A stretch of 64,000 bases of DNA from Filosporella fistucella (Eukaryota; Ascomycota; Leotiomycetes; Helotiales): positions 818,501-882,500 of the forward strand of contig JAQJZZ010000019.1 of NCBI GenBank assembly GCA_030077755.1, given 5' to 3'. Below the pieces are notes generated by a model. It saw nothing but the letters and a program-made list of their open reading frames with translations. It did no database searches and had not been told where the DNA came from. Shown piece by piece: positions 1-11,415 of this stretch (position 1 is the first letter of the stretch; each line of letters starts with the position of its first letter). Position numbers and translations under genes: made by a program.

Positions 1-1582
1 AAGCTGGCCTTTCAAACGGTGCTGCTGTGGGTGAAATCCTTGGTCTCTTCATTAATGGTATTGTATCTGAGCGTTACGGCTACCGCAAGACTATGCTCGT
101 GTCTCTCGTCGCAGTAACTGGTTTCATCTTTATTCCCTTCTTCGCCAAGAACCTTATTGATCTGCAAATCGGAGAAATTCTTTGTGGAATTCCTTGGGGT
201 GTATTCCAGACCTTGACAACAGCATATGCGTCGGAAGTTTGCCCAACGCAGTTGAGAGCATATCTGACGACTTATGTAAACTTGTGTTGGGTCATGGGAC
301 AATTAATTGGAAGTGGGGTTTTGAGATCTATGGTAAAGAGGAGTGATCAATGGAGCTATCGAATCCCATTTGCTATTCAGGTACGATCGATCTTGACACA
401 CTTTGCATCAAGTGATTAGCCCAAGCTAACATATCTGTTCAGTGGGTTTGGCCCGTTCCTATCATTATCGGTGTCCTTCTTGCTCCAGAGTCTCCTTGGG
501 TATGTCAGCACCACATTCCATGATATTCATCCAGGCTAATACATTAAAAGTGGCTCGTCCGCCGTGGTAGGACGGAAGATGCCAAAACAGCCCTACGCTC
601 CCTCACCTCCGGGAAATCTGACGGATCCTTCAGCATTGATGATACAATTGCAATGATGGTGGCGACAAATGAACACGAAAAGGCTTTGGAGTCAGGCGTA
701 GGCTATCTTGATTGTTTCAAAGACATTGATTTGAGAAGAACCGAGATTGTTTGTATAACTTGGGCAATTCAAAATCTGTGTGGAAGTGCGTTCATGGGAT
801 ATTCCACATATTTCTACGAGCAAGCAGGCCTTCCAACTGTACAGGCTTTCAACATGAGTATGGCACAGGTACGTCTAGTCTAGTCTTTGAAAACATCGGT
901 AGAAGGCATTCAACATCATACTAATCATGCTTTACAGTATTCTCTGGGATTTATTGGCACTATCGGTAGTTGGTTCCTCATGTCTCGCGCCGGACGGAGA
1001 ACACTCTACGTGCAAGGTCTCGCAATGCTTTCCCTAATGCTTTTGCTTATCGGAATTGTCGCTGCTTCTACTCCTGCCTCCGACTCAGAAAGATCTGGCT
1101 GGGCCATCGGATCTCTCCTGTTGGTTTACACCTTCGTCTACGATATAACTATAGGCCCAGTTTGCTATTCGCTCGTCGCGGAAATACCATCCACACGTCT
1201 CAAGACCAAATCCATTGTTCTGGCAAGGAATGTGTACAATGTCATTGGTGTAGTTAATGGAGTGATTGTACCATATATGCTTAACCCTACTGCATGGGAT
1301 TGGAAGGGCTTATCCGGATTTTTCTGGGCTGGAATCTGTGGTTTGTGTTTTCTGTGGGCATATTTTCGGCTGCCAGAACCAAAAGGTAGAACTTATGGGG
1401 AAATGGATGTTCTCTTCGAGAGAGGGGTGAGCGCTAGGAAGTTTCGTGAGACTGGTGCAAGCCTTGGAAACAGTGAGATTGAGGTGGTTACCGTTAGTGG
1501 GGAGAAGGTAGATTCGGATGAAAGAGGCACCGGTAGTGAGGATAAGACGGATCAGGATGAGGGAGTAGAGAAGACGGAGTAG
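1..1582 (+). CDS. Alpha-glucoside (maltose-type) permease, MFS sugar transporter, 5' end outside window
   Basis: Plasma-membrane proton symporter of the Major Facilitator Superfamily sugar-transporter family, closest in motif to fungal maltose/alpha-glucoside permeases. Visible exons are 3..380, 443..499, 551..868 and 938..1582, all joined in phase 0, giving 465 C-terminal residues. The first visible residues read AGLSNGAAVGEILGLFINGI, followed by the RYGYRKT loop typical of this subfamily. The central PESPWWLVRRGR motif is split over the 499/551 junction, and the distal loop reads LPEPKGRTYGEMDVLFERGV, the equivalent of the family PETKGRT motif. The last 40 residues are a charged hydrophilic tail. 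The start codon and first helices lie upstream of the window. Family assignment is firm; the substrate (maltose, sucrose, trehalose or another glucoside) is inference. Confidence 0.88.
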
Positions 1583-3161
1583 ATTTGACTGGGATGCTCC
1601 GGTTTGTCAGGGATATATGACTGATGTTTCCAAGTGTTGTGAACTTGCTGTAATGGTTGCTCTATCCAAGACTTGATACATATCGCCCTTTGCTTGAGCT
1701 TAGCTATAAAAGTATCGAACCCATCATGTGCAAATTTGAGTCTCGTAATTCTATGAATTTGTACCGGTACATTAAGATCACCAAATAGTTTCATCTGATC
1801 TCAATAGTCACGCTTACCACAGCTCATTATCCTAAGGGCAGATTGTCGTCCTTCAGTGGGAGATGCAACAATATAACAACTCAGCACTTTCATACTTGAA
1901 AAAAGATTTGTTAGCAAAATAACTCTCTCGCCCCTTCCTGGATTCAAATTATTGTACAACCAAACGTGGTGGTTGTGGTATGAACAAAATGTTCTAGTTG
2001 AGATGGGGCAGTCGAGTGCATCACCTTTTTGTAAATTGACGATGTGCAACAAAATTTTATCGCATCATGTGACTAACAATGTTCTAGATTTGTGCTACAA
2101 ATGGAATCTGTAGCCACACTCGAGTTACTCTCGAGCAGGGGTAATAGTTGTAACAACTCCTAGAGTTGTTTAAACTTGATAGCGTAATACTTGGTCTAAT
2201 CCGGTTCTCTGATTTGTCAAGATACCCTCGTTATAAAGAATCTGCTCGAAGCAAAGTCACAACTATTTCGCCCGGTAACGTAGTAAGGAGTGTATACTCT
2301 AACTACGTAAGAAAAAACTACAAGACGAACGAATAATATTTGATGAAAGTGGATGAAATTGGAAAGTATAAGCCACAACTGTGGCGAAAGGGGAGGCGGT
2401 AACGTGGACCGTGCATTTTTATATTGACGTATTGCATCGAGCAGCTCTTCCACGGAACAAGATTCTCTCTTGTATTTGCAATCAACAACAGCCGGAACAT
2501 TATCTCGAATTCGATTCAAGGATTCATGCAATTCTTCCTTGCTCATAAGATCTCCATGTACACTCCGACGGAAAACCGAGTGTCGGCGTTTGAGGCGAAG
2601 AAATGATATCTTATCTTGACCTGAGCGTGGTGATCGAGCACTAAGCCTGTCATCAGAGGGGAATACATCATCGAGCTAGACCCCACATTTGCAATATTCG
2701 CCACCAGGATGGTTTCGATAGACCTACATGTTACACTCGGAACAAAGCTCCGGATGGGTGATGAAAGGCAGGGAGATGCTCAAAATCTCAATTTTGTGTT
2801 TCTCTGGTGGCGAGTAGGTATGGACATTTGGAATCGCATTTCCTGAACTTTATTTCCTTGGAAATTCTCAATCCAGCTTACGGCTTTGAAATCCCATGTT
2901 TTCAACAGGCCCACAAGATCGAATTCTCGACCTGCAAGCACGTTTTCGATGGAGCCGCTTCCACGAGCCGACGCCAGTGTCATGAGCTAGGGGCTCCAGA
3001 TCAGAAATGTACTGCAGAGTCCACGAATCGCACAAGGGCCATTTCATGATGAAGTCATCAGTCAACAAATCCCGGAGCAAGGTAGCTTATGTATATCAGC
3101 CATAGGATCTTTCCCAATCACTTTTCTATATTTTGATTTGCCTCCTACACAAAAATTGCAA
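1583..3161. other. Intergenic region, permease 3' flank and catalase promoter
   Basis: Nothing convincingly coding is seen. The stretch holds a perfect 8-bp-stem hairpin at 2152..2170, an imperfect CTCGAG inverted pair just before it (about 2119..2136), and several short overlapping open frames without recognisable domains. The last few hundred bases presumably contain the catalase promoter; no clear TATA box was found. Confidence 0.5.
2152..2170. repeat. Short perfect hairpin (8-bp arms, 3-nt loop)
   Basis: AACAACTC at 2152..2159 and its exact reverse complement GAGTTGTT at 2163..2170 enclose the loop CTA. It lies about 570 bp downstream of the permease stop codon. It could be an RNA structure in a long 3' UTR or simple chance. 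Confidence 0.6.
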
Positions 3162-4991
3162 ATGAACAATCTCATCAATTCTATCAATCCGTTTGCTTCT
3201 TCAGATACCCCCGATATGTCTGCAGCATCACTTTCCAGCGATAAATATCGCGACTACCACGACGACAGAGCTGCCAAGTCACAGGATACTGTCTATACCA
3301 CTTCCAATGGAGCACCATATCCTCATCCATATGAGGCCCAACGTGGAGGCTCAAACGGGCCTCTTCTTCTGCAAGATTTCCACTTGATCGATCTTCTTTC
3401 GCATTTCGACCGAGAGAGAATCCCAGAGCGTGTTGTCCACGCAAAGGGATCAGGTGCTCATGGTGTTTTCACTGCTACAGAAGGCCTTGAGGATCTATGT
3501 ATAGCAGACCTGTTCAAGAAGGGAAAGCAGTGCCCTGTAACCGTCAGATTCAGCACTGTTGGAGGCGAGAGCGGATCGCATGATTGTGCTCGCGATCCAA
3601 GAGGGTTCTCTGTAAAGTTCAAGACTGAGGAGGGAAATTGGGATTGTAAGTGTTTGCTTCATACTGAAAGAATAATTTGCTGACCATATCTAGTGGTTGC
3701 CAATAACACACCTGTCTTCTTCCTGAGAGACCCAGCCAAATTCCCACATTTCATCCACACTCAAAAGCGTGATCCATCAACACATCTTACTCACGCTGAC
3801 GACTCGACCGCCTTCTGGGATTACTTCTCTCAAAACCCAGAAGCAATTCATCAGGTTATGATTCTTATGGGCGACAGAGGTATCCCAGATGGATACCGTA
3901 AGATGCATGGCTACCTAGGTCACTCCGTCAAGCTCATCAACAACAATGGTGAATGGGTTTACTGCCAATTCCACATGAAGTCCCAGCAAGGAACCGGATT
4001 TATCACTCAAGAGGAATCAGCCGAGAAGTCTCCAGACTACTCTCAAAAGGATCTCTATACCGCTATCGAGAACGGCGACTTTCCCAAGTGGACTGTCGAA
4101 GTCCAAACCATGACTCCCGCACAAGCTGAAGAGCTCTGGGAGAAGCAAAAGATCAACGTGTTGGATCTCACACACGTTTGGCCACAAAAGCAATTCCCTC
4201 TCCGCAAAGTAGGAGAATTTGTCTTGAACGAAAACGCCAAAAACTACTTCGCAGAAATCGAACAGGTCGCATTTGCTCCCTCCCATCTCGTACCTGGTAT
4301 CGAGCCTTCTGCTGATCCAGTCCTGCAATCCCGTCTCTACTCATACTCCGATGCTCACCGCCACCGCGTTGGCGTCAACTATCAACAACTCCCCGTTAAC
4401 GCACCCCGCGTCAATTACCGCATGGCTAATTTCCAACGCGATGGACAAATGGCATTCCTAAACCAGGGCTCACGACCAAATTACATTTCCTCCATCGAAC
4501 CCATTTCTTTCCGCGACCGAAAAGTAGATCTCAATAAACTCCACGGAAATTTCACCTCTGACGCCGTAACATTCCTCTCCGAGATCCGCCCCGAAGACTT
4601 CAACGCTCCTCGCGCGCTCTGGGAGAACGTCTTCGATGACGGTGCTAAAGAGCGCTTTGTCAAGAACGTCAGTGGCCATATCGCTAATTGCAAGGAGCCT
4701 GAGATCATCAAGCGACAAATCGGGATCTTTAGAGAGGTGTCTGAAGATCTAGCTAAGAGACTGGAGAAAGCTACGGGTGTGAAAGGATATCCTGGTATTA
4801 AAGGACTCAGATTTAGTGGTACGCATAATGGGATGGCGGAGAAGCAGGATCTGAGGACGGCGAATGGATTGGGTGGTGTGGGGACGAGTGTAACGGAGAC
4901 GAATGGTGCGCCGGGGATGGGGAGTCATGGGTTGAACATGCAGAATGGGGTTGATGGGAAGGTTAATAGGAACGGGGTTCTAGCTCATTAG
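3162..4991 (+). CDS. Catalase (monofunctional, haem-containing)
   Basis: Decomposes hydrogen peroxide. One 48-bp intron (3646..3693, GTAAGT donor, GCTGAC branch point) splits the gene; exons 3162..3645 and 3694..4991 give 593 residues. The distal His is in [12 protein letters not shown] (about residue 93), the substrate-access motif [11 protein letters not shown] follows, the distal Asn is in [12 protein letters not shown] (about 166), and the proximal haem-ligating Tyr is in [14 protein letters not shown] (about 379). The length and absence of a C-terminal flavodoxin-like domain fit a small-subunit catalase with about 30 extra N-terminal residues and a Gly/Asn-rich C-terminal tail. There is no signal peptide and no C-terminal SKL, so a cytosolic enzyme is most likely. 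The ATG at 3162 was chosen because upstream in-frame starts are not ATG; a second ATG lies at 3216. Confidence 0.95.
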
Positions 4992-5800
4992 CTCATTAGG
5001 TTGTGATGATACATATGTGAAATAAAATCTAGGGTTTTTTTTTTCTATTTTTCATAGGTGTTGGTTTCGTGGGAAGTGACGTGACTTATTGGTAGTTGTT
5101 CAGATAATCCTCAACTTGTAGAGTCTGTCATAAGGCGTCCTTATTCCCTGATCGCCTTTTATTCTTTCTTTCTCATGACAAAATCTTGGTCGTCAATGTG
5201 AATGCACAATTACTCGTCGCTTTTGAATATTCAAAATTAGCCTTTATTACGGAGGTGCAGGGTAGAGATGTGCGATGTTAAGACTCGGTTTGCTGAAGCG
5301 TGAAGATTGGAAACACTGAAATGGTCACGGCAGGATATGAAGACCATGAGTTGTTGATTTCAGTTTGTGTTTTATTTTCTACTATATCTCTGTTCAACTT
5401 TTCAACATTGGCCTCCTCGTGAGTACGAAGTATAGACGTGAGACCGTAAGACTCGATATGCTGCAGCGAGGACAATGGAAGCACTGAAATGGTTAGGGTA
5501 GGAGGATATCAAGATCATGGGTTTCTTGTTTCAGTTTGGATCTCTATTCTCTACTATATATCTGTTCAAAGTGCTTGATACCTGTGCTTCATGGCCTGGG
5601 ATAAAATACATAGCCATGGGCATTCTTACCCAGTGCCATTGTATGTGGTTTGTATTGATATGGTTGTAATGTGAGGGGTATCAACGTCGCAGCTGACTTA
5701 TATATTACAGCTTTTGTTGTACAAAATATACAAGTATGTCCTTGCCCGGGGCTACACAGACATCGTTCATGGGTAGACTCGCATTTCGCAAGTATGTTCC
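4992..5800. other. Intergenic region between convergent catalase and NDUFAF5-like gene
   Basis: No gene seen. It contains the two-copy direct repeat described separately. A short open frame runs past the proposed stop of the methyltransferase on the minus strand, but it has no recognisable domain. Confidence 0.5.
5280..5570. repeat. Two diverged direct copies of a ~120-bp unit
   Basis: Copy 1 is about 5280..5398 and copy 2 about 5448..5570. Both begin AAGACTCG, share CACTGAAATGGT in the middle and TTTCAGTTTG later, and end with TCTACTATAT followed by CTGTTCAA. They differ by many substitutions and small indels, so the duplication is old or has been mutated quickly. They are separated by about 50 bp that are not repeated. 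They lie between two convergent genes and have no open frame in common. Confidence 0.8.
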
Positions 5801-6905
5801 CTACCTGACCTCTCCGCCTCCGAGTATATCGGAGATATTGATCTGTCCGGTTCCTCTTGGCAGAGGTTTTGACTGATTCGGACCTTCTTTCCATCCGATC
5901 ATGTATATCATCCGGAACGTTGCTGGTATTGTCCCATCCTCGTTGCCGTGCAACTCTCGATATATCCCCTCGTTCGCTAGCAGAACGTCCCGCTTGATCG
6001 CTCCAGCCTCTCTGCCTAATATAGCATTGCTCTCCCCCATTGCTTGCAGGTCTTGCATCAGTGCAAACGTATCTGGGAAATCGACAATGATATCATCCAC
6101 ATCCACAGTCAACATCTTGAATCCTGCTTTTTGTAATAACCCTCCCATATCTCTAACATCGGCCAAAGGTGAAACGTGGGGCGAGACGCCGCCTCTTCTC
6201 TCTTGGTCTGCTAATTGTAAAGATGTGCGTAGTTCGAATAAGGTGTCCCCTCCAAACATAGCTGCCATGAACGGTGCATCCGGTTTCAGAACATTATTGA
6301 TCTGTGCAAGTAATGATGGGAGGTCATTGATCCAATGCATACTCAATGAGCTTAAGACAGCATCGAATGTATTCGGCGCATAGGGTAATCGCTCCTCATC
6401 ATCTAGTACTTCGCGGGTAATGCTTATTTCTTGATTGAAGGGAAGGTCGGCGTCTCGGTATAGCATCGCTCGTGAGGAATCTGCTGCCGTGAGGTGAGAG
6501 ATTCGAGTGGAAAGGGGCGGGGAGTCTGTTTTCGAAGGATCTGGATCTGGATCCGGTAGAGTGAGTGCTCGCGCTATATTACATGCATTTGCTCCTAAGT
6601 CAAGTACATGGTCGAAACGTCGATTGATATCCTATTTACATTAGCACAAAATAATCAATTGAGCCTCCTGATCTTACTAGCAACCTTTCGGAGAGCCTTA
6701 TGGCTACTTCATCTTTAAGATAGTCTACCTGTCGACTTCTTTCCACATTTGCAGCTGCTCGTTCCTTTTGTAGGTATTTGGTGTGTCGATTAAAGACTTG
6801 TAATGTTGGTGAACCTGGAGTTTGGATTGCATAGCTTCGAGAAATCAACAATCGCCGCCTTACGGCTGGTTTAGGAAGAAACGGTCTCAATGCTGCAGGC
6901 TTCAT
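5801..6905 (-). CDS. NDUFAF5-like SAM-dependent methyltransferase/hydroxylase, mitochondrial complex I assembly factor
   Basis: Homologue of NDUFAF5, which hydroxylates an arginine of the NDUFS7 subunit during complex I assembly in mitochondria. Exons 6905..6678 and 6631..5801 (minus strand) join in phase 0 across a 46-bp intron and give 352 residues. The N-terminus is Arg-rich and lacks acids (MKPAALRPFLPKPAVRRRLL), as in a mitochondrial presequence. Then come FNRHTKYLQKERAA, typical of the family start, and the motif-I strand VLDLGANACNIARAL (about 85-99). The FDAVLSSLSMHWINDLP and FGGDTLFELRTSL segments are diagnostic of this family. Motif I has GANAC where many members have GCGRG. The stop at 5801 follows the usual short C-terminal tail. 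The start is shared with a divergent promoter facing AP-2 alpha. Confidence 0.88.
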
Positions 6906-7400
6906 ATTTGATAGTCGCGGAAGAGAATCCCTTCGTTGGAAAAAAGAAGGCCTGGAGAAGGCTGTGATCGTGACGTTTGAGATATTTCACGAGGCTCCAA
7001 CAGCAGGACCCCTGCATCCCGACCACTAGTCCAGCTCCACCACGAGGGGAATCAATTCCACGTTCTAGAAACGCAGATATTCAGCGCAAACATCGTCAAC
7101 ATTGCACGAATCTTGAAAGATTGCTGGCTCATAGGTGGCCACGATATTATCGAATGGAGTTCCACGAACAAGGCTAATCCCCCGAGGCCTGCATAATCAA
7201 CAACACCCCACAGCTTCCGCGAATTTCCAGCGCCGTTTTCAAGGCCCGAAATAATACGTCCCCGAACAACGAAGCTTCTTATCTTTTTGTTCACGTTGCT
7301 AGTATTTGAATTGTGCTAGAAGATACATCTATCGGAGGATTTAGGGCGCCGAGGAGGCAATCTGAGAACAGGAGGGCGGTCGTCCTCTCAAGTCGTCAAC
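6906..7400. promoter_or_regulatory. Shared divergent promoter region (NDUFAF5-like / AP-2 alpha)
   Basis: The 495 bp between two divergently transcribed housekeeping genes must hold both promoters and 5' leaders. No TATA box or known operator is evident. Short open frames here show no family features. Confidence 0.55.
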
Positions 7401-10400
7401 ATGGCAACATCAGCTGCATCGAGCTTCTTGAGTCGCGGATCTTCAGGGAATAATGCGAACATGCGCGGACTTGTACAGTTCATCGCTGATTTGAGAAATG
7501 CAAGAGCTAGGGAGTTGGAGGAAAAGAGGATCAACAAGGAGTTAGCTAACATAAGGTTGGTGATAATTATAGCTTCAGGGGGTCGGAGCATAAGGCTGAC
7601 ATTTCTCTTCTAATTCAGGCAAAAGTTCAAAGGTATGGACTATCAATTATAAAATCGGCGGATGGTGAGGAGCTAACGGACACTTTAGATGGGAACCTCA
7701 GTGGGTATCACAAGAAAAAATACGTGTGCAAGGTAAGTAATATTTGGACGGGATGTAGATTATATGCTGATACTCTCCCAGCTTCTCTACATATACATAC
7801 TTGGGTGGAACGTAGATTTCGGACACTTAGAGGCTGTCAACCTCATCTCTGCCAATAAATACTCGGAGAAGCAGATAGGTTATCTTGCTATGACCCTTTT
7901 CCTCCACGAGCAACATGAATTATTACATCTAGTTGTGAACAGTATAAGAAAGGACCTGACGGATCACAATGAATTGTTCAATTGCCTGGCGCTGCATGCG
8001 ATTGCCAATGTTGGTGGTAGAGAAATGGGAGAAGCTCTTAGTGGTGAAGTCCATAGGCTCTTGATATCACCGTACGAGTTACATCTTCTTGTGAGTTTGG
8101 CGTTTGTTGATCTTGTGTAGGACTTCGAAATCATTTGTGAAGAAGAAGGCTGCTCTTACATTACTTCGATTATATCGCAAGCACCCAGATATCGTCCAAC
8201 CGCAATGGGCCGAACGAATCATATCCTTGATGGACGATTCCGATATGGGTGTAGCTCTTTCCGTCACATCTCTTGTCATGGCTCTCGCGCAAGACCAGCC
8301 AGAACAATATAAAGGCAGCTACGTGAAAGCTGCTTCAAGAATGAAACGAATACTGGTGGATGGAGATTACAACTCAGACTATCTCTACTACAAAGTGCCA
8401 TGTCCTTGGATTCAGGTCAAGTTGCTCAGACTATTACAATACTACCCACCATCAGGTAAGTCATTTTCACGCCAAGGACTGTTGGTGCTAACAAAGTCCA
8501 GAGGACACTCATGTGCGCGAATTAATTCGCGAGTCCCTTCAAAAGATCTTGAATCTTGCCCTGGAGATGCCGAAAAATGTACAGCAGAACAATGCCCAAA
8601 ATGCTGTTCTGTTCGAAGCCATCAACCTGATCATCCACCTTGACACCGAACAAGCATTGATGAAGCAGATCTCACACAGGCTTGGCAAGTTCATTCAGTC
8701 AAGAGAAACAAATGTTCGATACCTTGGACTGGAAGCCATGACACACTTGGCAGCCCGTGCCGAAACTCTTGATCCCATTAAACAACACCAAGCCATTATA
8801 ATTGGCTCGTTAAAGGACAGGGATATCAGTGTGAGGAGAAAAGGTCTCGATTTGCTGTACAGCATGTGCGACCAAACCAACGCTCAGCCAATTGTTGGAG
8901 AACTTTTGCAATACCTGCAAAATGCAGACTTTGCCATCCGCGAGGAAATGGTGCTGAAAATTGCCATCCTCACAGAGAAATATGCGACTGACATCCAATG
9001 GTATGTCGATATCTCGCTGAGGTTGATCGCAATGGCCGGAGATCATGTCAGTGATGAAGTCTGGCATCGAGTCATTCAGATTGTTACCAATAACGAGGAG
9101 TTACAAGTCTATGCTGCGCAAAACATATTGCAGTATGTCAAGGCGGACCATTGTCACGAGACCCTTGTCAAGATAGGTGGATATATACTTGGAGAGTTCG
9201 GGCATCTCATTGCAGAAGACAAAGGATGCAGTCCTATTGAACAGTTCATTGCTCTCCAAGGCAAACTCCAAGGATGTTCGTCAAGTACGAGAGCTATCAT
9301 CCTCTCGTGCTTCATTAAATTTGTCAATCTGTTTCCAGAAATCAAGCCTCGACTCATGTATGTGTTCCGGGCATACAGCCATACTCTGGACTCGGAACTG
9401 CAACAGCGAGCATGCGAATATCTTGCACTCGCGAGTTTGCCAACCGATGATCTTTTGCGAACCGTCTGTGATGAAATGCCGCCTTTTCCAGAACGGCAAT
9501 CAGCTCTTCTCTCACGATTACACCAAAAGCATGCCAATACCAGCGATAAACGGACTTGGGTGGTTGGGGGTAAGGATGCTAATGCGAACGAGAAAGACTT
9601 CAGTTTGGCTAAGAATCCTGGTCTAAAACGTGCCTTCAGCGCAAATGGCAATATACCAAGAACAAATGGAACCGCGAATGGACCAACAACAAACGGCTCC
9701 AATGGTCACGCCAATGGCATGAACGAGCTTGCTGGATTGAATATGCTAGATGCAGGGCCATCAGAACCCAAGACTCTCAAAGCTCCAAATCTGGCCAGTG
9801 CTGCTCATCTCTCTCCAGATTGGGAGGTTGGATACAACAAATTGCTGCTGAAAGCAGAGGGTGTCCTCTACGAGGATGGCCAAATCCAAGTTGGAGTGAG
9901 ATCTGAGTACAGGGGACAAATGGCTTGTGTCATTCTATATTTCTCTAATAAAGCACCCACTTCGGTCAGCTCATTCACTACGACCCTGGATCTCGAACCA
10001 GCTGAAAAGGAGAATCTGGGCTGGGAAGTGAAAGGTTTGCCAGAGAGCACCATTCAAGAAGGCTCTCAGAGCCAGCAGATGATTATGTTTGAGGCTAAGA
10101 AGGTTTTTGATAAGAGCCCCACGATCAGAATCAGCTACCTTGCTGGTGCTCTACAAGCGCTCACGTTGAAACTGCCTGTTACCATCCATAAATTCATGGA
10201 CCCGGCAGAGCTTTCAGCGGAAGATTTTTTCAAGAGGTGGAAGCAGATTGGTGGTGCCCCACGCGAAGCTCAACGAATATTTGGAGTAAAGGGGGGGAAA
10301 GGGAACGGACGTGAGATCACCGACTTGTTCATCAGGAAAACAGTTGAAGGCTTCAGATGGGGTGTTCTTGACGGGGTCGATCCCAACAAGAAGAACTTTG

Positions 10401-10695
10401 TTGGTGCAAGTGTAGTGCATACGGGCGAGGGTGGAAAGTTTGGCTGCCTGCTACGATTGGAGCCCAATTATGGGACACAGGTTTGTTGCACACCTACCTT
10501 CCCAATCCTCTCTTGCTAATAATTCAATAGATGGTTCGGCTCACTATTCGAGCGACGGATGAAAGTGTGCCTCCGATTTTGATTAAATTAATGCAAGAGC
10601 GCCTTGAAGTTGGTCTTTCAACCGCACCGGAAGTCTTCGAAGCACCTAGCAGGAGGGAAATTTCGGATGCGTTCGGGAATGTGTTGGTGCAATAG
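7401..10695 (+). CDS. AP-2 clathrin adaptor complex, alpha subunit (alpha-adaptin)
   Basis: Large subunit of the AP-2 adaptor linking clathrin and cargo at the plasma membrane during endocytosis. Seven exons: 7401..7555, 7619..7632 (14 nt), 7689..7732, 7782..8071, 8121..8455, 8502..10480 and 10531..10695; total 993 residues, normal for the family. The N-terminus carries RGLVQFIADLRNARARE and KRINKELANIR, then GYHKKKYVCKLLYIYILG and DFGHLEAVNLISANKYSEKQ, all hallmarks of alpha-adaptin. The helical trunk runs to about residue 640. An Asn/Gly-rich hinge (about 9620-9720 in DNA) connects to the ear domain, beginning near LSPDWEVGYNKLLLK. The tail ends in the ear platform (NYGTQMVRLTIRATDE). The 14-nt second exon is small but supported by frame and by family alignment (QKFKDGNLSGY). 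Confidence 0.95.
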
Positions 10696-11415
10696 TTACC
10701 GGGCGGTGAAAATAATACTGTGTTTTCTTCAATGGGTCTGGACGGGAATCTTGGAGCGTCATTAGTATAGTACATAGCGCATCTCAGCGGAGTCTTGCTC
10801 AATTTTTCTCGAGATATCACATACCTCACCTGCAAGTATATTCCCTCGACAGGGTCTATTTATCCACAGAGTACTAGGTACATCCGACCTTCTAGAAAGG
10901 AAGAACGTGTGGGCTTCCGTTGTGAGGGGTCTTTGCAAGGAACGGCTATCGGACGAGTATCCCTGAACAGATTACGGCAGAGAAGTGCCGCCGAACCCTT
11001 GATTACGGAACCCTTTATGACGGTTACCAAAGTTGAAGCTATCTACAACACGAAGGTTTCACATGTAAGGTAAAAGACTCTCTACATCTTCGTCTATCAC
11101 ATCCCTCACCAGAACAGGCAGGTGCAAGGGGAGCACTCCACGTGATTCATTTCTAGTGTCCATAAAAGGAAGACTACCCCGAAATTTCTCGGCTACCAGC
11201 AGTCCATTTCCAGGTTTCTTTTCCTGCACTGCAGACATCACAATTCACAGACTGTCACATCGGACTATCCAAGGTTTTATGTGTCAAACATCACCAGGTT
11301 CATCAATATTAATCCTGCTCAATTCCTTGGAGATCCACATTGCCAACATCAGTTTCTTCATTCACAATACAATGAAATAGTCGTGCTGATCAATGATCAG
11401 CTCCACACTGAATTA
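10696..11415. other. Intergenic region between convergent AP-2 alpha and enoyl-CoA hydratase
   Basis: About 720 bp holding the 3' ends of two convergent genes. Only short open frames without family features are present. Confidence 0.5.

Noticed and set aside
2217..2546. Minus-strand 109-codon frame beginning MSKEELHESLNRIRDN
   Set aside because: The first 45 residues look protein-like, but the rest is low in coding character, there is no recognisable domain and no supporting splice structure.
5589..5894. Alternative C-terminal exon of the NDUFAF5-like gene on the minus strand
   Set aside because: An AG/GTAGGG donor exists near the stop, but the family normally ends here and the extra frame has no similarity to the family tail.
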